64,000 nt of DNA from Campylobacter sp. VBCF_01 NA2. GTDB taxonomy: Bacteria > Campylobacterota > Campylobacteria > Campylobacterales > Campylobacteraceae. Positions 19,294 through 30,340 of the stretch are shown in pieces. The stretch is from positions 310,001 to 374,000 of the forward strand of contig NZ_CP115607.1 in assembly GCF_027797205.1 (NCBI RefSeq). The letters run 5' to 3'. The position numbers and the translations under genes are program-made. Below the pieces are notes generated by a model. The model worked only from the letters and a program-made list of their open reading frames with translations, made no database searches and was not told the DNA's origin. Within the stretch, counting starts at the first letter, position 1, and each line of letters opens with the position of its first letter.

Positions 19294-20712
19294 TTAGAGT
19301 TTTGCCTTCAAAAGCTCATTTACTTTTGCTGGATTAAACGCTCCCTTGCCTTCCTTCATAACCTGCCCTACAAAAAAGCCAAAAAGCTTGTCTTTTCCGC
19401 TTTTGTATTCTGCGACTTTGTCGGCATTTGCGCTCAAAACTGCGTCTATTATAGCGATTATCGCGCCGTCATCGCTAACTTGTTTTAAGCCAAGTTTTTC
19501 GATTACGCTATCGACGCTTTCATCATTTTCCATTAAGAAATCAAGCACCTCTTTTGCCGCTTTTTGGCTGATTGTGCCGTCTTCAATGCGGGTTAAAAGC
19601 TCGTTCATTTTCGCGCTATCAACAGGGCTGTTTTCGATAGTTACGCCGTTTTTAAGGCGGCCGTTTAGCTCGACATTTAGCCATGTTACGCATAGTTTTG
19701 GCTCGCGCCCTGCGTTAATCAAATCCTCGAAATATTTCGCATTTTCATAGGTTGAGATGATAACTTCTGCATCTTTTGGTTTAATGCCAAGTTTCTCGAC
19801 ATAGCGAACTTTTTTCTCATCAGGCAGTTCAGGGATATTTTGTCCCTCTTTCATCATCTCATCATCGACTATCACAGTTAGCAAATCAGGATCAGGGAAA
19901 TAGCGATATTCTGCGCTATCTTCCTTGCTTCTCATTGATTTGGTTACAAATTTATTCGTATCAAAAAGTCTAGTTTCTTGATAAACTAGCTCGTCGTATT
20001 TGCCATCTTCCCAAGCTGAAATTTGGCGTCCAACTTCATATTCTATGGCTTTTTGGATAAATTTAAATGAATTTAAATTTTTAATTTCAACGCGAGTGTA
20101 GAGCTTATCATCGCCCTTTGGTCGAATGCTGACATTGACATCGCAGCGGAAAGAGCCCTCTTGCATATTTGCGTCGCTGATATTTAAAAAGCGCAAAATC
20201 GAGTGCAGTTTTTTCAGGTAAGCCACAGCCTCATCGCTAGAACGCATATCAGGCTCGCTTACGATTTCTAGTAGCGGCGTGCCAGTGCGGTTTAGATCGA
20301 CTAGGCTTCTGCCGTTTTCGTGGCTGTTTTTACCCGCGTCCTCTTCTAGGTGCGCACGCGTGATACCTATGCGCTTTTGCGCTCCGTCGATATTGATAAA
20401 AAGCTCGCCGTTTTCGACGATAGGGATTGTAAATTGTGAAATTTGATACGCTTTTGGCAAATCAGGGTAGAAATAGTTTTTTCTATCGAAAATCGACTTG
20501 CGATTTATGGTCGCATTGACCGCGGTGCCAAAGCTTATGGCCTTGATAACAGCTGCTTTATTTAGCACAGGAAGTGCGCCCGGCAAGGCTAGGCAAGTAG
20601 GGCAAACATGGGTGTTTGCCTTATCTCCGAAGCTAGTGGCGCATGAGCAAAAAATCTTGGTTTTTGTATTTAATTGACAATGAACTTCAAGTCCGATTAT
20701 GGTTTCAAACAT
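19294..20712 (-). CDS. gatB: Asp-tRNA(Asn)/Glu-tRNA(Gln) amidotransferase subunit B
   Basis: 472 residues. Signatures: [14 protein letters not shown] at the start, the zinc site C-S-C...C-x2-C ([22 protein letters not shown]), then [13 protein letters not shown] and [17 protein letters not shown]. Transamidates mis-charged tRNAs with GatA and GatC. The gene is monocistronic here. Confidence 0.97.
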   Translation of the reverse strand: MFETIIGLEVHCQLNTKTKIFCSCATSFGDKANTHVCPTCLALPGALPVLNKAAVIKAISFGTAVNATINRKSIFDRKNYFYPDLPKAYQISQFTIPIVENGELFINIDGAQKRIGITRAHLEEDAGKNSHENGRSLVDLNRTGTPLLEIVSEPDMRSSDEAVAYLKKLHSILRFLNISDANMQEGSFRCDVNVSIRPKGDDKLYTRVEIKNLNSFKFIQKAIEYEVGRQISAWEDGKYDELVYQETRLFDTNKFVTKSMRSKEDSAEYRYFPDPDLLTVIVDDEMMKEGQNIPELPDEKKVRYVEKLGIKPKDAEVIISTYENAKYFEDLINAGREPKLCVTWLNVELNGRLKNGVTIENSPVDSAKMNELLTRIEDGTISQKAAKEVLDFLMENDESVDSVIEKLGLKQVSDDGAIIAIIDAVLSANADKVAEYKSGKDKLFGFFVGQVMKEGKGAFNPAKVNELLKAKL

Positions 20713-20820
20713 AAATTTTACCTTTAAAACAAAATTCTGTGATTTTACTACTAATTAAATTTGAAATCGGTTAAATTTTGAAATTTCAGCCCAAAATTTG
20801 GCAAAATTTGAGGCTAAATT

Positions 20821-21045
20821 TTACTTTTTGTTTTCTAATTGCTCTTTTAAATCGAGCAAATCGACCAAAAGGCAGGTGATGATGACACACACGATCCCGG
20901 GAGCTGTGCAGATTAGCAGAAATTTAAGACCTAAAAAATAAAATGCAGGATATGAAAAAAAGATAAACGCACCGACGAAAATCAGTCCGAACGATGCGCC
21001 TACCAAAAAGTATAAGAGATTTCGTTTAAGATTAATGCTCATCAA
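20821..21045 (-). CDS. small two-helix membrane protein downstream of atpB
   Basis: 74 residues, two transmembrane segments (about 10-32 and 35-60). Overlaps atpB by 14 bp, so expression is probably coupled. Campylobacter genomes keep a small membrane protein in this place; I recall Cj1203c after atpB. Possibly an ATP synthase assembly factor, by position only. Confidence 0.7.
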   Translation of the reverse strand: MMSINLKRNLLYFLVGASFGLIFVGAFIFFSYPAFYFLGLKFLLICTAPGIVCVIITCLLVDLLDLKEQLENKK

Positions 21046-21715
21046 CTACTACGGCACCAGCTAGATAAACATAGCTAAGAACCATAAAAATGAAAGTTTG
21101 CAAAATCGCCATAAAGGTTAGTAACGCATAAGGCACCATAGGCACGAGCGCAGGGAATAGCGTAAGCATAACCAAAAGGAACATATCATCGCCTTTGATA
21201 TTTCCGAAAAGACGGAAAGATAACGACACAACGCGCGCGAAGTGTGAGATAAGCTCGACGATAAACATAAATGGCGCAAGAGCCTTTACTGGACCCATGA
21301 AGTGTTTGAAATATCCTACGACGCCGTGCTCTCTAATACCCTCGAAATGGTAATAAAACCACACACAAAGTGTCAAAGAAAGTGTCAAATTTAGGCTAGA
21401 AGTAGGGGATTCAAAACCAGGAATTAGACCGATAATATTGCTTAAAAATACAACCAAACCAAGAGTTGCTACAAGTGGGAGATATTTTTTGGCTCTTTCT
21501 TCGCTACCCATTGTGTCCTTGCCGATAGATAAAACACCGCCGACATAAGCCTCAGCGATATTTTGCATACCGTGTGGGACGAGTTGAAGTGAGCGAGTAG
21601 AAAAAATCGCAATAGCTATAATGATAGCAACTACTAAAAAGAAATAAAATAGATAAATAAAAGTGTGGTCGTAAGTAAATAAACTACCAGCGAACAAGAA
21701 TATGTCTTTTAACAT
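21032..21715 (-). CDS. atpB: F0F1 ATP synthase subunit a
   Basis: 227 residues, about six membrane helices. The essential Arg region is SLSFRLFGNIKGDDM near residue 168; C-terminal LQTFIFMVLSYVYLAGAV. Forms the proton channel with the c-ring. As in other epsilonproteobacteria it lies away from the main atp operon. Confidence 0.96.
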   Translation of the reverse strand: MLKDIFLFAGSLFTYDHTFIYLFYFFLVVAIIIAIAIFSTRSLQLVPHGMQNIAEAYVGGVLSIGKDTMGSEERAKKYLPLVATLGLVVFLSNIIGLIPGFESPTSSLNLTLSLTLCVWFYYHFEGIREHGVVGYFKHFMGPVKALAPFMFIVELISHFARVVSLSFRLFGNIKGDDMFLLVMLTLFPALVPMVPYALLTFMAILQTFIFMVLSYVYLAGAVVVDEH

Positions 21716-21793
21716 AAATTACCTTTTGGGATTAAAATTTTGCGCACATTTTACCTTTTTAATCGTTAAATTTGGTTTAAAATTTGAGGGAAT

Positions 21794-23128
21794 TTAAGCA
21801 ATTTGTTGCGCATTTTGCACTTCTTCTTCCATAATCGCGATATGCTTTGCACGCTTGATTTTAGCGTCATCTTTGAAGGTCGCTCTGACCTTATCCATGC
21901 CGGTGTAGAACTCCTTCATCAAAATCACGCAAAGATATTTTCCAAACTGCGTAGTGGTGATTTTGCCGCCTTCTACGCGGATTGCGTTTGAAAGCCTAAG
22001 TAGCGAGATTTCGCGCCCTAGCTCTTTGCGTAAATTTATGCCGTTTGCGCTTTGGAATTTTGCTATGTCAATCTCGCCGTTAAAAAGCTCGGTCAAAAAT
22101 ATATATTTTGCCCTCTCGCTATCGCTAAAATCGCATGTGGCAATCACTGTGCTTTTGCCCTCTTTGATGCGATTTGAATAATCGCTTAGGTTGAAAGCGT
22201 TTATCAAAAGTCTGCCGTCCAAAAAGCTAAACGCACCGCTTCCAATGCCCAAATATTCGTGGTTTGCGCCCACATACTCATCGGCGATATTTGAGCTTTC
22301 CCTCGCAAATGCCCATGAGTTATTTTTGTGCCACGAGCTAAATTCATCGCAGATTATTTTGTAAAATTCCTCTTCGTTATCCACACTGCTTATGCCTAAA
22401 TTTCGCGCGATTTGATCGCGCATTAGAGGCGATTTCATTAGCGGATACATGGTGATTTGCTCTGGATTTACGGATTTTGCCATAGCGATGTCGCGGAGTA
22501 AATTCTCTTTTGTTTGAAATGGGAAATTAAAAATCAAATCAAGGCTTAAAATCGGCAACACCCCAACCGCTTTGCTTAGTTTTTCGCGCAAAACCTCGCC
22601 ACTGCCGAATTTCTCATATCTCGCAGCCTTGCGCAAAATTTCATCATCGAAACTTTGCACGCCCACGCTTAATCTATCGATTAGCCCACGAAACCTTGCT
22701 AGCGAGGCAGGGTCGATGTGGTTAGGGTCGCTTTCGCATGAAATTTCCTCGATATTAAAAAGCGATTTTGCAAGCTTCAATGTGCGTAAAAGCTCGTCCT
22801 CGTCGATTAAGGTTGTGCCGCCTCCGACATAAAGTGTTTTGAAATCATATCCTGCCTCTTTCGTGCGACGCATTTCTGTTCTAAGTGCGCTAAAATAGGC
22901 TTTGCAGGCGTCTTTGTCATAGGCGTATTTGTGAAACGAGCAATACGGACAAAATGTGTGGCAAAACGGCACATGCATGTAGAGCATGTAGTTTTTCGCT
23001 GGATTGGGGATTTTTTCTATATTTTGGTCAGAAATGTCGATTCTAAGGGAATTATAAAGTGAATTTTGCATTGTTTTACTAGCATATTTTTTGGCAAAAT
23101 TTTGGATAAAATTTGTGATTATTTGCAT
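21794..23128 (-). CDS. HemN-like radical SAM protein
   Basis: 444 residues. The Fe-S/SAM motif CHTFCPYC (Cx3Cx2C) lies in HVPFCHTFCPYCSFHKY near residue 52, followed by YVGGGTTLIDEDEL, GVQSFDDEILRKAAR and DLIFNFPFQTKE. Belongs to the oxygen-independent coproporphyrinogen III oxidase superfamily; members with this divergence may act in haem uptake or transfer rather than as true HemN, so no symbol is given. Confidence 0.85.
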   Translation of the reverse strand: MQIITNFIQNFAKKYASKTMQNSLYNSLRIDISDQNIEKIPNPAKNYMLYMHVPFCHTFCPYCSFHKYAYDKDACKAYFSALRTEMRRTKEAGYDFKTLYVGGGTTLIDEDELLRTLKLAKSLFNIEEISCESDPNHIDPASLARFRGLIDRLSVGVQSFDDEILRKAARYEKFGSGEVLREKLSKAVGVLPILSLDLIFNFPFQTKENLLRDIAMAKSVNPEQITMYPLMKSPLMRDQIARNLGISSVDNEEEFYKIICDEFSSWHKNNSWAFARESSNIADEYVGANHEYLGIGSGAFSFLDGRLLINAFNLSDYSNRIKEGKSTVIATCDFSDSERAKYIFLTELFNGEIDIAKFQSANGINLRKELGREISLLRLSNAIRVEGGKITTTQFGKYLCVILMKEFYTGMDKVRATFKDDAKIKRAKHIAIMEEEVQNAQQIA

Positions 23129-23192
23129 AGAGCTTAAACCTTCTTTAAAATAAAAAATTAACTTTTAAATTTAGCGAAATTTATCTTAAAAT

Positions 23193-23531
23193 TCATATAA
23201 ATCGCAGAAAAATCGTGTATAAAAGCGTCGGAACTGCGATTGTAATCAGCGAATTTCTAAATTTAGCGTGCGCCAAAAACGAGAGCGCTAAGCAAAACAC
23301 AAGCCCGCAAATAGTGGCGAAAAATGTGGTATTTTCGCCATTTTCGCTAAATTTTGGAATCATAGTTTTTAGTGCATAAATCATAAGCACTATCATAATC
23401 ACAAGCCCAGAGTTTTTTTGCAGATACACGAGCGTGGGGTTTTTGCTCTTTTTTTTAAAGAGCCAAAACGGCAAAAACCTCGTAAGCACGGTAGCTATGC
23501 TAGCCATTGCGATATATGCGAAAATCTCCAT
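23193..23531 (-). CDS. azlD: branched-chain amino acid exporter subunit AzlD
   Basis: 112 residues from the ATG at 23531, 2 nt after the azlC stop; the longer frame to 23645 would overlap azlC and is unlikely. Three to four membrane helices, with the family segment ATVLTRFLPFWLF near residue 12. Works with AzlC in exporting branched-chain amino acids. Confidence 0.85.
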   Translation of the reverse strand: MEIFAYIAMASIATVLTRFLPFWLFKKKSKNPTLVYLQKNSGLVIMIVLMIYALKTMIPKFSENGENTTFFATICGLVFCLALSFLAHAKFRNSLITIAVPTLLYTIFLRFI

Positions 23532-23533
23532 TG

Positions 23534-24241
23534 CTAGGGCCTTTCGAAAAATTTGCGAAATGCTAAAAGCGCAAAAATCGCGCAAAGCAGTGTGCCAAAA
23601 AGATAGTATTTCACAGGGAATACAAACAGCCCCGCAAACGCACAAATAAGGCTAAAAATCAAAATTTTATGCTGTGGGTTTGATTTAAACATTTCGTAAC
23701 TTAGCATTGCAAAAAGTGCCACAAGGCTAAATTCAACCCCGCTAAAATCGACATTTAAACTAGCTCCAAGGATTGATCCAATCGCCACACCGCTAATCCA
23801 ATACGAGTGGTTAAAAACAGCCGTGAGATTATAAATCAGCCCTAGCTCGCGCGCTCTTTGCTCGCTAATGCCATTTTTGCGCTCATCATCGCTTAAAAAA
23901 ACGCGAGTTTTAAGCAGGGCAAATGTCTCATCAGTAAGCGCATAAATGGGATAAATTTTGCGTGGGATTGCGCGCAGTTCGTCGATGAGCGACATTGTGT
24001 AGAAAAAATGGCGAAAATTTAGCAAAAACGAGATGATAAAGGTATCTATCAGCGAGGCGCCAGTTACGATAAACGCCACCAGCACAAACTCCACGCTCCC
24101 TGCATAGACTAGCACGCTAGTTATCATCATCACCCAAAACTCCAATCCCTGCGAAATGCCGTAAATTCCAAACGCGATTCCAAGCGGAATATAGCCTAAC
24201 ATAACCGGTATTGTGGATTTGAAAATTTCGAATTTGCTCAT
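23534..24241 (-). CDS. azlC: branched-chain amino acid exporter AzlC
   Basis: About 235 residues from the ATG at 24241 (MSKFEIFKSTIPVMLGY); no ATG lies upstream. AzlC signatures IPLGIAFGIYG near 16, YAGSVEFVLVAF near 45, NFRHFFYTMSL near 75, and TDETFALL. Multi-pass inner-membrane permease paired with AzlD. Confidence 0.9.
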   Translation of the reverse strand: MSKFEIFKSTIPVMLGYIPLGIAFGIYGISQGLEFWVMMITSVLVYAGSVEFVLVAFIVTGASLIDTFIISFLLNFRHFFYTMSLIDELRAIPRKIYPIYALTDETFALLKTRVFLSDDERKNGISEQRARELGLIYNLTAVFNHSYWISGVAIGSILGASLNVDFSGVEFSLVALFAMLSYEMFKSNPQHKILIFSLICAFAGLFVFPVKYYLFGTLLCAIFALLAFRKFFERP

Positions 24242-24252
24242 AAGACGGAGTA

Positions 24253-24279
24253 AAATTTCGCCCAAAAAGGGCGAAATTT
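24253..24279 (-). terminator. rpoD terminator candidate
   Basis: AAATTTCGCCC, 5-nt loop, GGGCGAAATTT; 6 bp after the rpoD stop, before azlC. On the minus strand the stem ends in a short U tract. Confidence 0.55.
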
Positions 24280-24284
24280 AAATT

Positions 24285-26162
24285 TTAAGATTCAATGTAT
24301 GTTTTGAGTTTGCGACCGATTTTTGGGTGTTTTAGCTTTTTGATCGCAGAACTTTCGATTTGGCGCACGCGCTCTCTGGTGATATTTAGCTCTTTGCCGA
24401 TTTCCTCTAAGGTGCGGTCACTCTCATCGTCCAATAACCCAAATCTCATGCGAATCACCGTGCGCTCGCGATCATTTAACTGCTCTAAAATATCGTCGAT
24501 TTGCTCTTTTAAATCTGATTTTAGGATTTGCTCGATTGGCGAGATTGAGTTTTTATCCTCGACAAAATCGCCGAATTTGCCGTCGTCTTCGTTGCCGATT
24601 GGCGCTTCTAGGCTGATTGGCTCTTTTGTGATTTTGATGACTTGCTTGACCTTATCCACGCTAAGTCCCACTTCCTCGGCGATGACATTGATATCTGGTT
24701 CTTTACCGCCTTCTTGGATATATTTGCGTGTGATTTTGTTTATGCGATTGATCGTTTCAATCATGTGGATTGGGATACGGATTGTGCGGGCTTGATCGGC
24801 GATTGCGCGCGATATGGCTTGGCGTATCCACCATGTGGCGTATGTGGAAAATTTGTATCCTCTGCGATACTCGAATTTATCCACAGCCTTCATAAGTCCG
24901 ATATTTCCCTCTTGGATTAGATCCAAAAACGGCAAACCGCGGTTTGTGTAGCGTTTGGCGATACTGACGACAAGGCGCAAATTTGACTTTGCCATGCGCG
25001 CTTTTGCGTTGTCGCTTATGCGTTTGCCACGCTTGATTTGCTCTAAAATTTCTTTTAATCTTTCTGGTTCTAAGTTGAAGCTTTTTTTGCTTGCCTCTTT
25101 TGTCAAAAATAGCTTTTTGATATCCACATAAGTCGATACCATGGTCGCTTCTGGCACACGGGCGATGATATCTTCTTTGCTTAGTTTTGTTATGTCTTTT
25201 AGGATTTTTTCGTGGTTTTCACGAAGCTCTTGGCTAAACATTGGAAGCTTGTATTCTAGGCGTTTTAGCTCTTTGTCAAACCCTGCGTCGCTTTTAAGGG
25301 CTGTTTCCATGGATTTGACGATTTCGGTAATTAGCTTGCTAGTTGGACCCAAATCCATAAGTTTTTCTTTTAAAATTTTCTTTTTAAATGCCAAATTTAG
25401 CTTAGATAGTGTGTCGTTGCTATCTTTGATTTGTTCGGCGTTTTTTTCGGCAAATCTCATCCACTCTCTTTTGGCTTTGTCTAGGGCTTTGAAGCTTTCG
25501 ATGACTTTTAGAGTGCGTTTGTCGTTTTTCTTAGGGGCTTTTTTGACCTCTTTTTCCTCATCTTCGCCCTCGCTCTCATCATCGCTAAAATCATCGTCGA
25601 TTTCCTCGTCCTCAGCTCCCTCTTCGTCGCTATCATCAAAGCTTTTGAAAAGCTCTTTTACACGGCGTTCGCGGTTGATTAAAGGCTCTTTGTAATCCAA
25701 AATAAAGTCGATTAGGTATGGCACAGAGCAAAACGCATCGATGATGATATCCTCGCCAAGCTCGATTTTTTTGCTGATTTCTATTTCGCCGTCTTTGGTC
25801 AGAAGTGGGATTTGCCCCATTTCGCGCAGATACATACGCACTGGGCTATCAGAGCGCGACCACTCCAAAAGCTCGACATCATTTGAGATATCAAAATCAT
25901 CGTCCCAGCCCTCGTCAAGTAGCCTTTTTTGGGTAGCTTCTTTTAATTTTGCGTCCTCGATATTTCGGATTTTTGAAATTTCAGCAGCCGAAATAAGCTC
26001 CACATCGTATTTTTTGATAAGAGTTTCGATTTTTTTTACGACAGCTGTCTTTGGAGCTATATCGAAAAATTTAATCAATCTTTCAAAGGTTATGTAGCTT
26101 TTTTGGTTTTCTTCAAAAAATTGTTCAAGCGTAGAGTTAAGTTCTTTTGCTGATACTGCCAT
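24285..26162 (-). CDS. rpoD: RNA polymerase sigma factor RpoD (sigma-70)
   Basis: 625 residues from the ATG at 26162 preceded by AAGGAG; the in-frame extension to 26204 lacks a ribosome site. Acidic insert [16 protein letters not shown] near 190-215 lies in the non-conserved region after region 1.2; region 2 has [28 protein letters not shown] and [13 protein letters not shown]; region 4 has the helix-turn-helix [20 protein letters not shown]. Primary sigma factor. Confidence 0.97.
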   Translation of the reverse strand: MAVSAKELNSTLEQFFEENQKSYITFERLIKFFDIAPKTAVVKKIETLIKKYDVELISAAEISKIRNIEDAKLKEATQKRLLDEGWDDDFDISNDVELLEWSRSDSPVRMYLREMGQIPLLTKDGEIEISKKIELGEDIIIDAFCSVPYLIDFILDYKEPLINRERRVKELFKSFDDSDEEGAEDEEIDDDFSDDESEGEDEEKEVKKAPKKNDKRTLKVIESFKALDKAKREWMRFAEKNAEQIKDSNDTLSKLNLAFKKKILKEKLMDLGPTSKLITEIVKSMETALKSDAGFDKELKRLEYKLPMFSQELRENHEKILKDITKLSKEDIIARVPEATMVSTYVDIKKLFLTKEASKKSFNLEPERLKEILEQIKRGKRISDNAKARMAKSNLRLVVSIAKRYTNRGLPFLDLIQEGNIGLMKAVDKFEYRRGYKFSTYATWWIRQAISRAIADQARTIRIPIHMIETINRINKITRKYIQEGGKEPDINVIAEEVGLSVDKVKQVIKITKEPISLEAPIGNEDDGKFGDFVEDKNSISPIEQILKSDLKEQIDDILEQLNDRERTVIRMRFGLLDDESDRTLEEIGKELNITRERVRQIESSAIKKLKHPKIGRKLKTYIES

Positions 26163-26393
26163 CAAATCTCCTTGTCTGCAAAAATAACCTTTAATTATAC
26201 CCAAATTTTATAAAGCAAAACTTAAATTTATAAAAAATTCCCAAATTTAGGGCAAAATTTCAAAATTTAAAATTTGGCTGAATTTTTAAAATTTTGCAAA
26301 ATTCATACGCTGTTTTTTGGCTAAATTGATTTAAATTTAATCTAAGTTTTGCTAAAATCAAAAGTTTATTTTAAAACTGAAAAGGTGAAAATT

Positions 26394-26873
26394 ATGGCAA
26401 AAGTATGGAAGTTTGCAGACAATATCGACACGGACATCATCATCGCGGCTAGATATTTGAATACATCTGATGCAGATGTGCTTGCAAAGCACATTATGGA
26501 GGACGCTGACAAGGATTTTTATAATAAAATTTCGCAAGGCGACATCATCGTAGCTGGTAAAAATTTTGGTTGCGGCAGCAGTAGAGAGCACGCTCCAATG
26601 GCGCTAAAAGCGGCAGGTATTTCGTGCGTAATCGCGAAAAATTTCGCAAGGATTTTTTATCGCAACAGCTTCAATATGGGGCTTTTGATTTTAGAGTGCG
26701 ACCAAACTGATGAAATTGGCGAAGGCGATGAACTAAAAATCGATTTGGATAATGGAATAATCCAAAATTTGACCCAAAATACGCAGTATAAATTCGGCGC
26801 AATTCCACCATTTATGCAAAAACTGCTAAATGCAGGTGGCGCGATAAATTATGCGAAATCTCAAATGAAATAA
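26394..26873 (+). CDS. leuD: 3-isopropylmalate dehydratase small subunit
   Basis: 159 residues from the ATG at 26394 ([14 protein letters not shown]). Signatures [14 protein letters not shown] and [18 protein letters not shown], then [14 protein letters not shown]. Swivelling domain of the aconitase-type enzyme in leucine synthesis. The large subunit leuC is not in this window. 13 bp upstream of leuB. Confidence 0.95.
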   Translation: MAKVWKFADNIDTDIIIAARYLNTSDADVLAKHIMEDADKDFYNKISQGDIIVAGKNFGCGSSREHAPMALKAAGISCVIAKNFARIFYRNSFNMGLLILECDQTDEIGEGDELKIDLDNGIIQNLTQNTQYKFGAIPPFMQKLLNAGGAINYAKSQMK

Positions 26874-26886
26874 TTCAAGGAAATTT

Positions 26887-27957
26887 ATGAAAACTTATAA
26901 TGTTTGCGTCATAAAAGGCGATGGAATTGGCCCTGAAATCGTGGAAGAAGCGGTTAAGGTTTTAGATAGTGTGAGCCATAAATTTGGCTTTGAGTTAAAT
27001 TTCGACTACCATTTAATGGGCGGTTGCGCTGTCGATATTTTCGGCGTTCCGCTCCCTGATGAGACACTAAATGCCGCCAAAGCAAGCGACGCTGTGCTTT
27101 TTGGTGCGATTGGCGGGGCTAAATGGGACAATTTAGCGCGACATTTGCGCCCTGAAAGCGGACTTTTAAAACTTAGAAAAGAGCTTGGTGCGTTTGCAAA
27201 CCTGCGCCCGGCAATCATTTTTGATGAATTAATCAACGCTTCCACTCTTAAAGCAGAGACCGTCAAAGGCGTGGATATCTTGGTCGTGCGCGAGCTAACG
27301 GGCGGAATTTACTTCGGACAACCACGCGAAAAACACGAAAAAAGCGCATTTAACACTATGATTTATAGCTACGAAGAGATCGAGCGAGTATCGAAAATCG
27401 CCTTTGAAGCAGCGATGAAACGGGGCAAAAAAATCACCCTAGTCGATAAGGCAAATGTGCTAGAAACCAGCCAGCTTTGGCGCGAAGTAGTCGCGGAGGT
27501 GGCAAAATCATACCCAGAAGTTGCGGTCGAGCAAATGTATGTCGATAACGCTGCAATGCAACTCGTGCGCGATCCTAAGCAGTTCGATGTGTTACTAACC
27601 GAGAATTTATTCGGCGATATTTTAAGTGATGAGGCGAGTATGATTTGTGGCTCGATCGGACTTTTGCCAAGTGCAAGTATCGGTGGCAAGGTAGGAATCT
27701 ACGAGCCGATTCACGGCTCTGCGCCTGATATCGCAGGTCAAGGAATCGCAAATCCGATCGCAACCATAATGAGTGCTGCGATGATGCTACGATACGCATT
27801 TAATGAGGCCGAAGCGGCGCAGTGTATCGAAAACGCCGTGAAATCGGTCTTGCGAGATGGATACCGCACCAAAGATATAGCGAAATTTGACGCCAAAGAG
27901 ATCTGCTCTACTAGCGAAATTGGCTCTATTATCAGCGATTATACGCATAAATTTTAA
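26887..27957 (+). CDS. leuB: 3-isopropylmalate dehydrogenase
   Basis: 356 residues. Motifs: [13 protein letters not shown] at residue 9, [14 protein letters not shown] near 97, [14 protein letters not shown] near 137, DKANVLETS, and [25 protein letters not shown] near 240. Oxidative decarboxylation of isopropylmalate with NAD+. Coupled to leuD; followed 12 bp later by a small conserved gene. Confidence 0.97.
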   Translation: MKTYNVCVIKGDGIGPEIVEEAVKVLDSVSHKFGFELNFDYHLMGGCAVDIFGVPLPDETLNAAKASDAVLFGAIGGAKWDNLARHLRPESGLLKLRKELGAFANLRPAIIFDELINASTLKAETVKGVDILVVRELTGGIYFGQPREKHEKSAFNTMIYSYEEIERVSKIAFEAAMKRGKKITLVDKANVLETSQLWREVVAEVAKSYPEVAVEQMYVDNAAMQLVRDPKQFDVLLTENLFGDILSDEASMICGSIGLLPSASIGGKVGIYEPIHGSAPDIAGQGIANPIATIMSAAMMLRYAFNEAEAAQCIENAVKSVLRDGYRTKDIAKFDAKEICSTSEIGSIISDYTHKF

Positions 27958-27969
27958 TCTGAGCGCAAA

Positions 27970-28215
27970 ATGGGCGAAGCGATAGAAGAAATCCTAAAAA
28001 TGGAGCGCGAGGGCGATTTTTACGGCGCTTTGGCACTTGCTCGCACGCTCTTGCGCGTAGATCCAAACGACAGCGACGCTAGGGTGGCATTTGCCAGAGT
28101 GAGATTAAATCACAGGATAAAAAGCGGTGTAAATATGCAAATGAGCGAGATTTTCCTAAGTCCTGGCGGACATAAAAATCGTGAGCTTAAAAGGTGGCTA
28201 ATAAATGGATTATGA
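27970..28215 (+). CDS. small conserved Campylobacter protein upstream of ciaD-like gene
   Basis: 81 residues; helical repeat-like segment GDFYGALALARTLLRVDPNDSDARVAFARV reads like one TPR. Overlaps the next gene by 11 bp. I recall Cj0787 in the same position before ciaD and cca. Function unknown. Confidence 0.75.
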   Translation: MGEAIEEILKMEREGDFYGALALARTLLRVDPNDSDARVAFARVRLNHRIKSGVNMQMSEIFLSPGGHKNRELKRWLINGL

Positions 28216-28624
28216 GAACGAATTTAACGATATCATTAACGCTGTAAAAAGCGAAATCAAAGCGCAAAAACAGGTGCAAAATTCACAAAATTCTACCAGC
28301 GCGGTGAGTTTTGCTGAGTTTATCGAGCACTCAAACGATGAATTGAGCGCTGATTTAAATAGCGACGAGATTGCGCAAAATTTAGGCGATGATGATAGCT
28401 TGAATTTTAGCGAGATGAATTTTAATGCTCCTAAAAGCAAGGCTAGCGCAAACAGCGATGAGGTCGCGTTTTTAAGCGCGGTTAGAGAGCGGATATTGGT
28501 GCTTTTTGAGGGGCTAAATTCTTTCGATAGCACAGATATCGAGGCTAGGGTCGAGCTGAATTTGAAATTTATGGAATTTTTACTTGCGAGTATCGAAAAC
28601 AGACTTGAAAATCTATCAAAATAG
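28205..28624 (+). CDS. CiaD-like protein
   Basis: 139 residues, acidic and Ser/Asn-rich to about 85, then a helical conserved C-terminus VAFLSAVRERILVLFEGL...LNLKFMEFLLASIENRL. Position between the small gene and cca is that of ciaD (Cj0788), an invasion effector of C. jejuni. The kinase-docking motif described for CiaD is not obvious here, so a virulence role should not be assumed. Confidence 0.65.
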   Translation: MDYENEFNDIINAVKSEIKAQKQVQNSQNSTSAVSFAEFIEHSNDELSADLNSDEIAQNLGDDDSLNFSEMNFNAPKSKASANSDEVAFLSAVRERILVLFEGLNSFDSTDIEARVELNLKFMEFLLASIENRLENLSK

Positions 28625-29711
28625 CGATTTTATCGCTATTTTTGACCTTCTTAAAAAATATACAAAAAGAGCGTATTTCGTCGGCGGTTTCGTGCGCGAT
28701 TTTTTTTTGGGGCGCGAAAGTGGCGACATCGACATCGAAGTTTATGATATAAATCCGCAAAAATTTAGCGAAATTATGGGCGAGCTTGGCGCACTTGGGA
28801 CTGGAAAGCAGTTTTTCGTCTATAAATTTCACAATTTCGACATTGCTTTGCCTCGCACCGAAAACAAGGTCGGAGTGGGGCATAAAGCCTTTGAAGTAAC
28901 CCTTGCAAATGACGAAAAAATCGGTGCTAGGCGCAGGGATTTTACGATAAATTCGATGATGATAAATATTTTTAGCGGCGAGGTGCTAGATTTTTACGGC
29001 GGGTTAAATGATTTAAGGGCCCAAATTTTGCGCGTTGTCGATGAAAAAAGCTTCGTCGAAGATAGCCTAAGAGTGTATCGTGGGGTGCAGTTTGCGGCGC
29101 GGTTTGGCTTCGATATCGAGCCAAAAAGTTTGGAATTAATGCGCCAAATTGATACTTCTGATTTGAGTGTGGAGCGGATTTGTGCCGAGCTAATCAAGCT
29201 TTTTAGGGCTAAATTTCAGGGTTTGGGGCTAGTAATCTTGCACGATTTGGAACTTTTTGAGAAAATTTTTGGCGTGCAAATTTCGCGGGAGCGGTGCGCA
29301 AAAATCGCAAATTTTATTGATAATGGGCGAAAATTTATAAAAAATGAGGCATTTTTTTTATATGCAGTTTTAAATTTGCTAAATTTAGACAAAAAACAAA
29401 CTTTGGAAAATTTAAAGCTAAATTCGCATTTTAAGCGCATTATAAATGAGCCGTTTTATAAAAAAATTAATGATGAAAAACTAATGCAAATTTCACTGCA
29501 AATGTCGATAAATTCGTGGCTTGGAGCATATAACCAAACTCGCGTAAATCGCGCCAAAGCACTTGGAGTGTATGAGCAAAAATTTATTTCAAAAATAAAA
29601 AGCGAAGCCGTTATAAATGACGGATTTAAAGGCAAAGAAATCGCAAATGAAATCAAACGCCGTCAAAAAGATGAGATAAGGAAATTTTTAAATGATAAAA
29701 ACGCTTTTTAA
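28605..29711 (+). CDS. cca: CCA-adding enzyme / poly(A) polymerase-family nucleotidyltransferase
   Basis: About 368 residues from TTG at 28605; no ATG is available and the true start may be another TTG at 28584, both inside the ciaD-like gene. Class II nucleotidyltransferase: FVGGFVRDFFLGRESGDIDIEVY near residue 24, RRRDFTINSMMI near 112, and DSLRVYRGVQFAARFGF near 155. Adds or repairs the tRNA 3' CCA. Quoted strings are key segments only. Confidence 0.92.
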   Translation: MKIYQNSDFIAIFDLLKKYTKRAYFVGGFVRDFFLGRESGDIDIEVYDINPQKFSEIMGELGALGTGKQFFVYKFHNFDIALPRTENKVGVGHKAFEVTLANDEKIGARRRDFTINSMMINIFSGEVLDFYGGLNDLRAQILRVVDEKSFVEDSLRVYRGVQFAARFGFDIEPKSLELMRQIDTSDLSVERICAELIKLFRAKFQGLGLVILHDLELFEKIFGVQISRERCAKIANFIDNGRKFIKNEAFFLYAVLNLLNLDKKQTLENLKLNSHFKRIINEPFYKKINDEKLMQISLQMSINSWLGAYNQTRVNRAKALGVYEQKFISKIKSEAVINDGFKGKEIANEIKRRQKDEIRKFLNDKNAF

Positions 29712-30261
29712 GCATACGATGAAATTTTTTGAAGCTGTGTTTATTGGTTGGGCTGTTCTTTTAGGATTGATTTTGCTATTATTTTTATTTTTTTATGTAT
29801 ATTCTAAAATAAGTTTGTCGTATGGGGATTTTATGTCAGTAAAAAAGCACAACAGTGCAGAAATTTCTAAATTATTTAGCACAGAAAACCCAAAATCATT
29901 GTTGCTGTATCGCAGTAAAACATCGTATGGTAAAGTTTGCTATGTAAATTTTCTAAAATTAGAAAATAATTATTCTTTTACAGAAGATTTTATTTCAAAA
30001 AAAGGATATGAAAAAGTTCCTAAATCAAAATGTCACGCAATAGCAAATTTAACGAACGCTTCTACCAAATTTGCTGCGCCAAATTTTACTTATTTAAACC
30101 ATAGGGAATTTTTAGTTTGGGGTTCAACGGAAAATCTTCATATTTCGGCATTAAGCGACAATATGGGGCAGGTTTGGCGAGATGGTCGTGATGAGCACGA
30201 GATTATATTTTACCCAGATAAAAATATAGTTCAAAAAAATACTCTGCAACCTTACAGATAG
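29692..30261 (+). CDS. single-pass membrane protein of unknown function
   Basis: 189 residues; one transmembrane helix at about 14-40, the rest periplasmic or cytoplasmic with Cys at about 81 and 114. Start ATG at 29692 has AAGGA nine bases before and overlaps cca by 20 bp. Low G+C compared with cca. No family recognised. Confidence 0.65.
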   Translation: MIKTLFKHTMKFFEAVFIGWAVLLGLILLLFLFFYVYSKISLSYGDFMSVKKHNSAEISKLFSTENPKSLLLYRSKTSYGKVCYVNFLKLENNYSFTEDFISKKGYEKVPKSKCHAIANLTNASTKFAAPNFTYLNHREFLVWGSTENLHISALSDNMGQVWRDGRDEHEIIFYPDKNIVQKNTLQPYR

Positions 30262-30340
30262 TCATTATTCTTTAAAAAAGCGTAAATTTAGCCTTATTTT
30301 AGTAAAATTGTCAGTTTAAATTTTGATTTTAAGAGAGTAT

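Noticed and set aside
25141-25695. Long plus-strand Ser/Leu-rich frame inside rpoD
   Set aside because: Antisense shadow of the acidic and helical parts of RpoD; similar Ser-rich shadows lie opposite ffh, the activase and flgZ.
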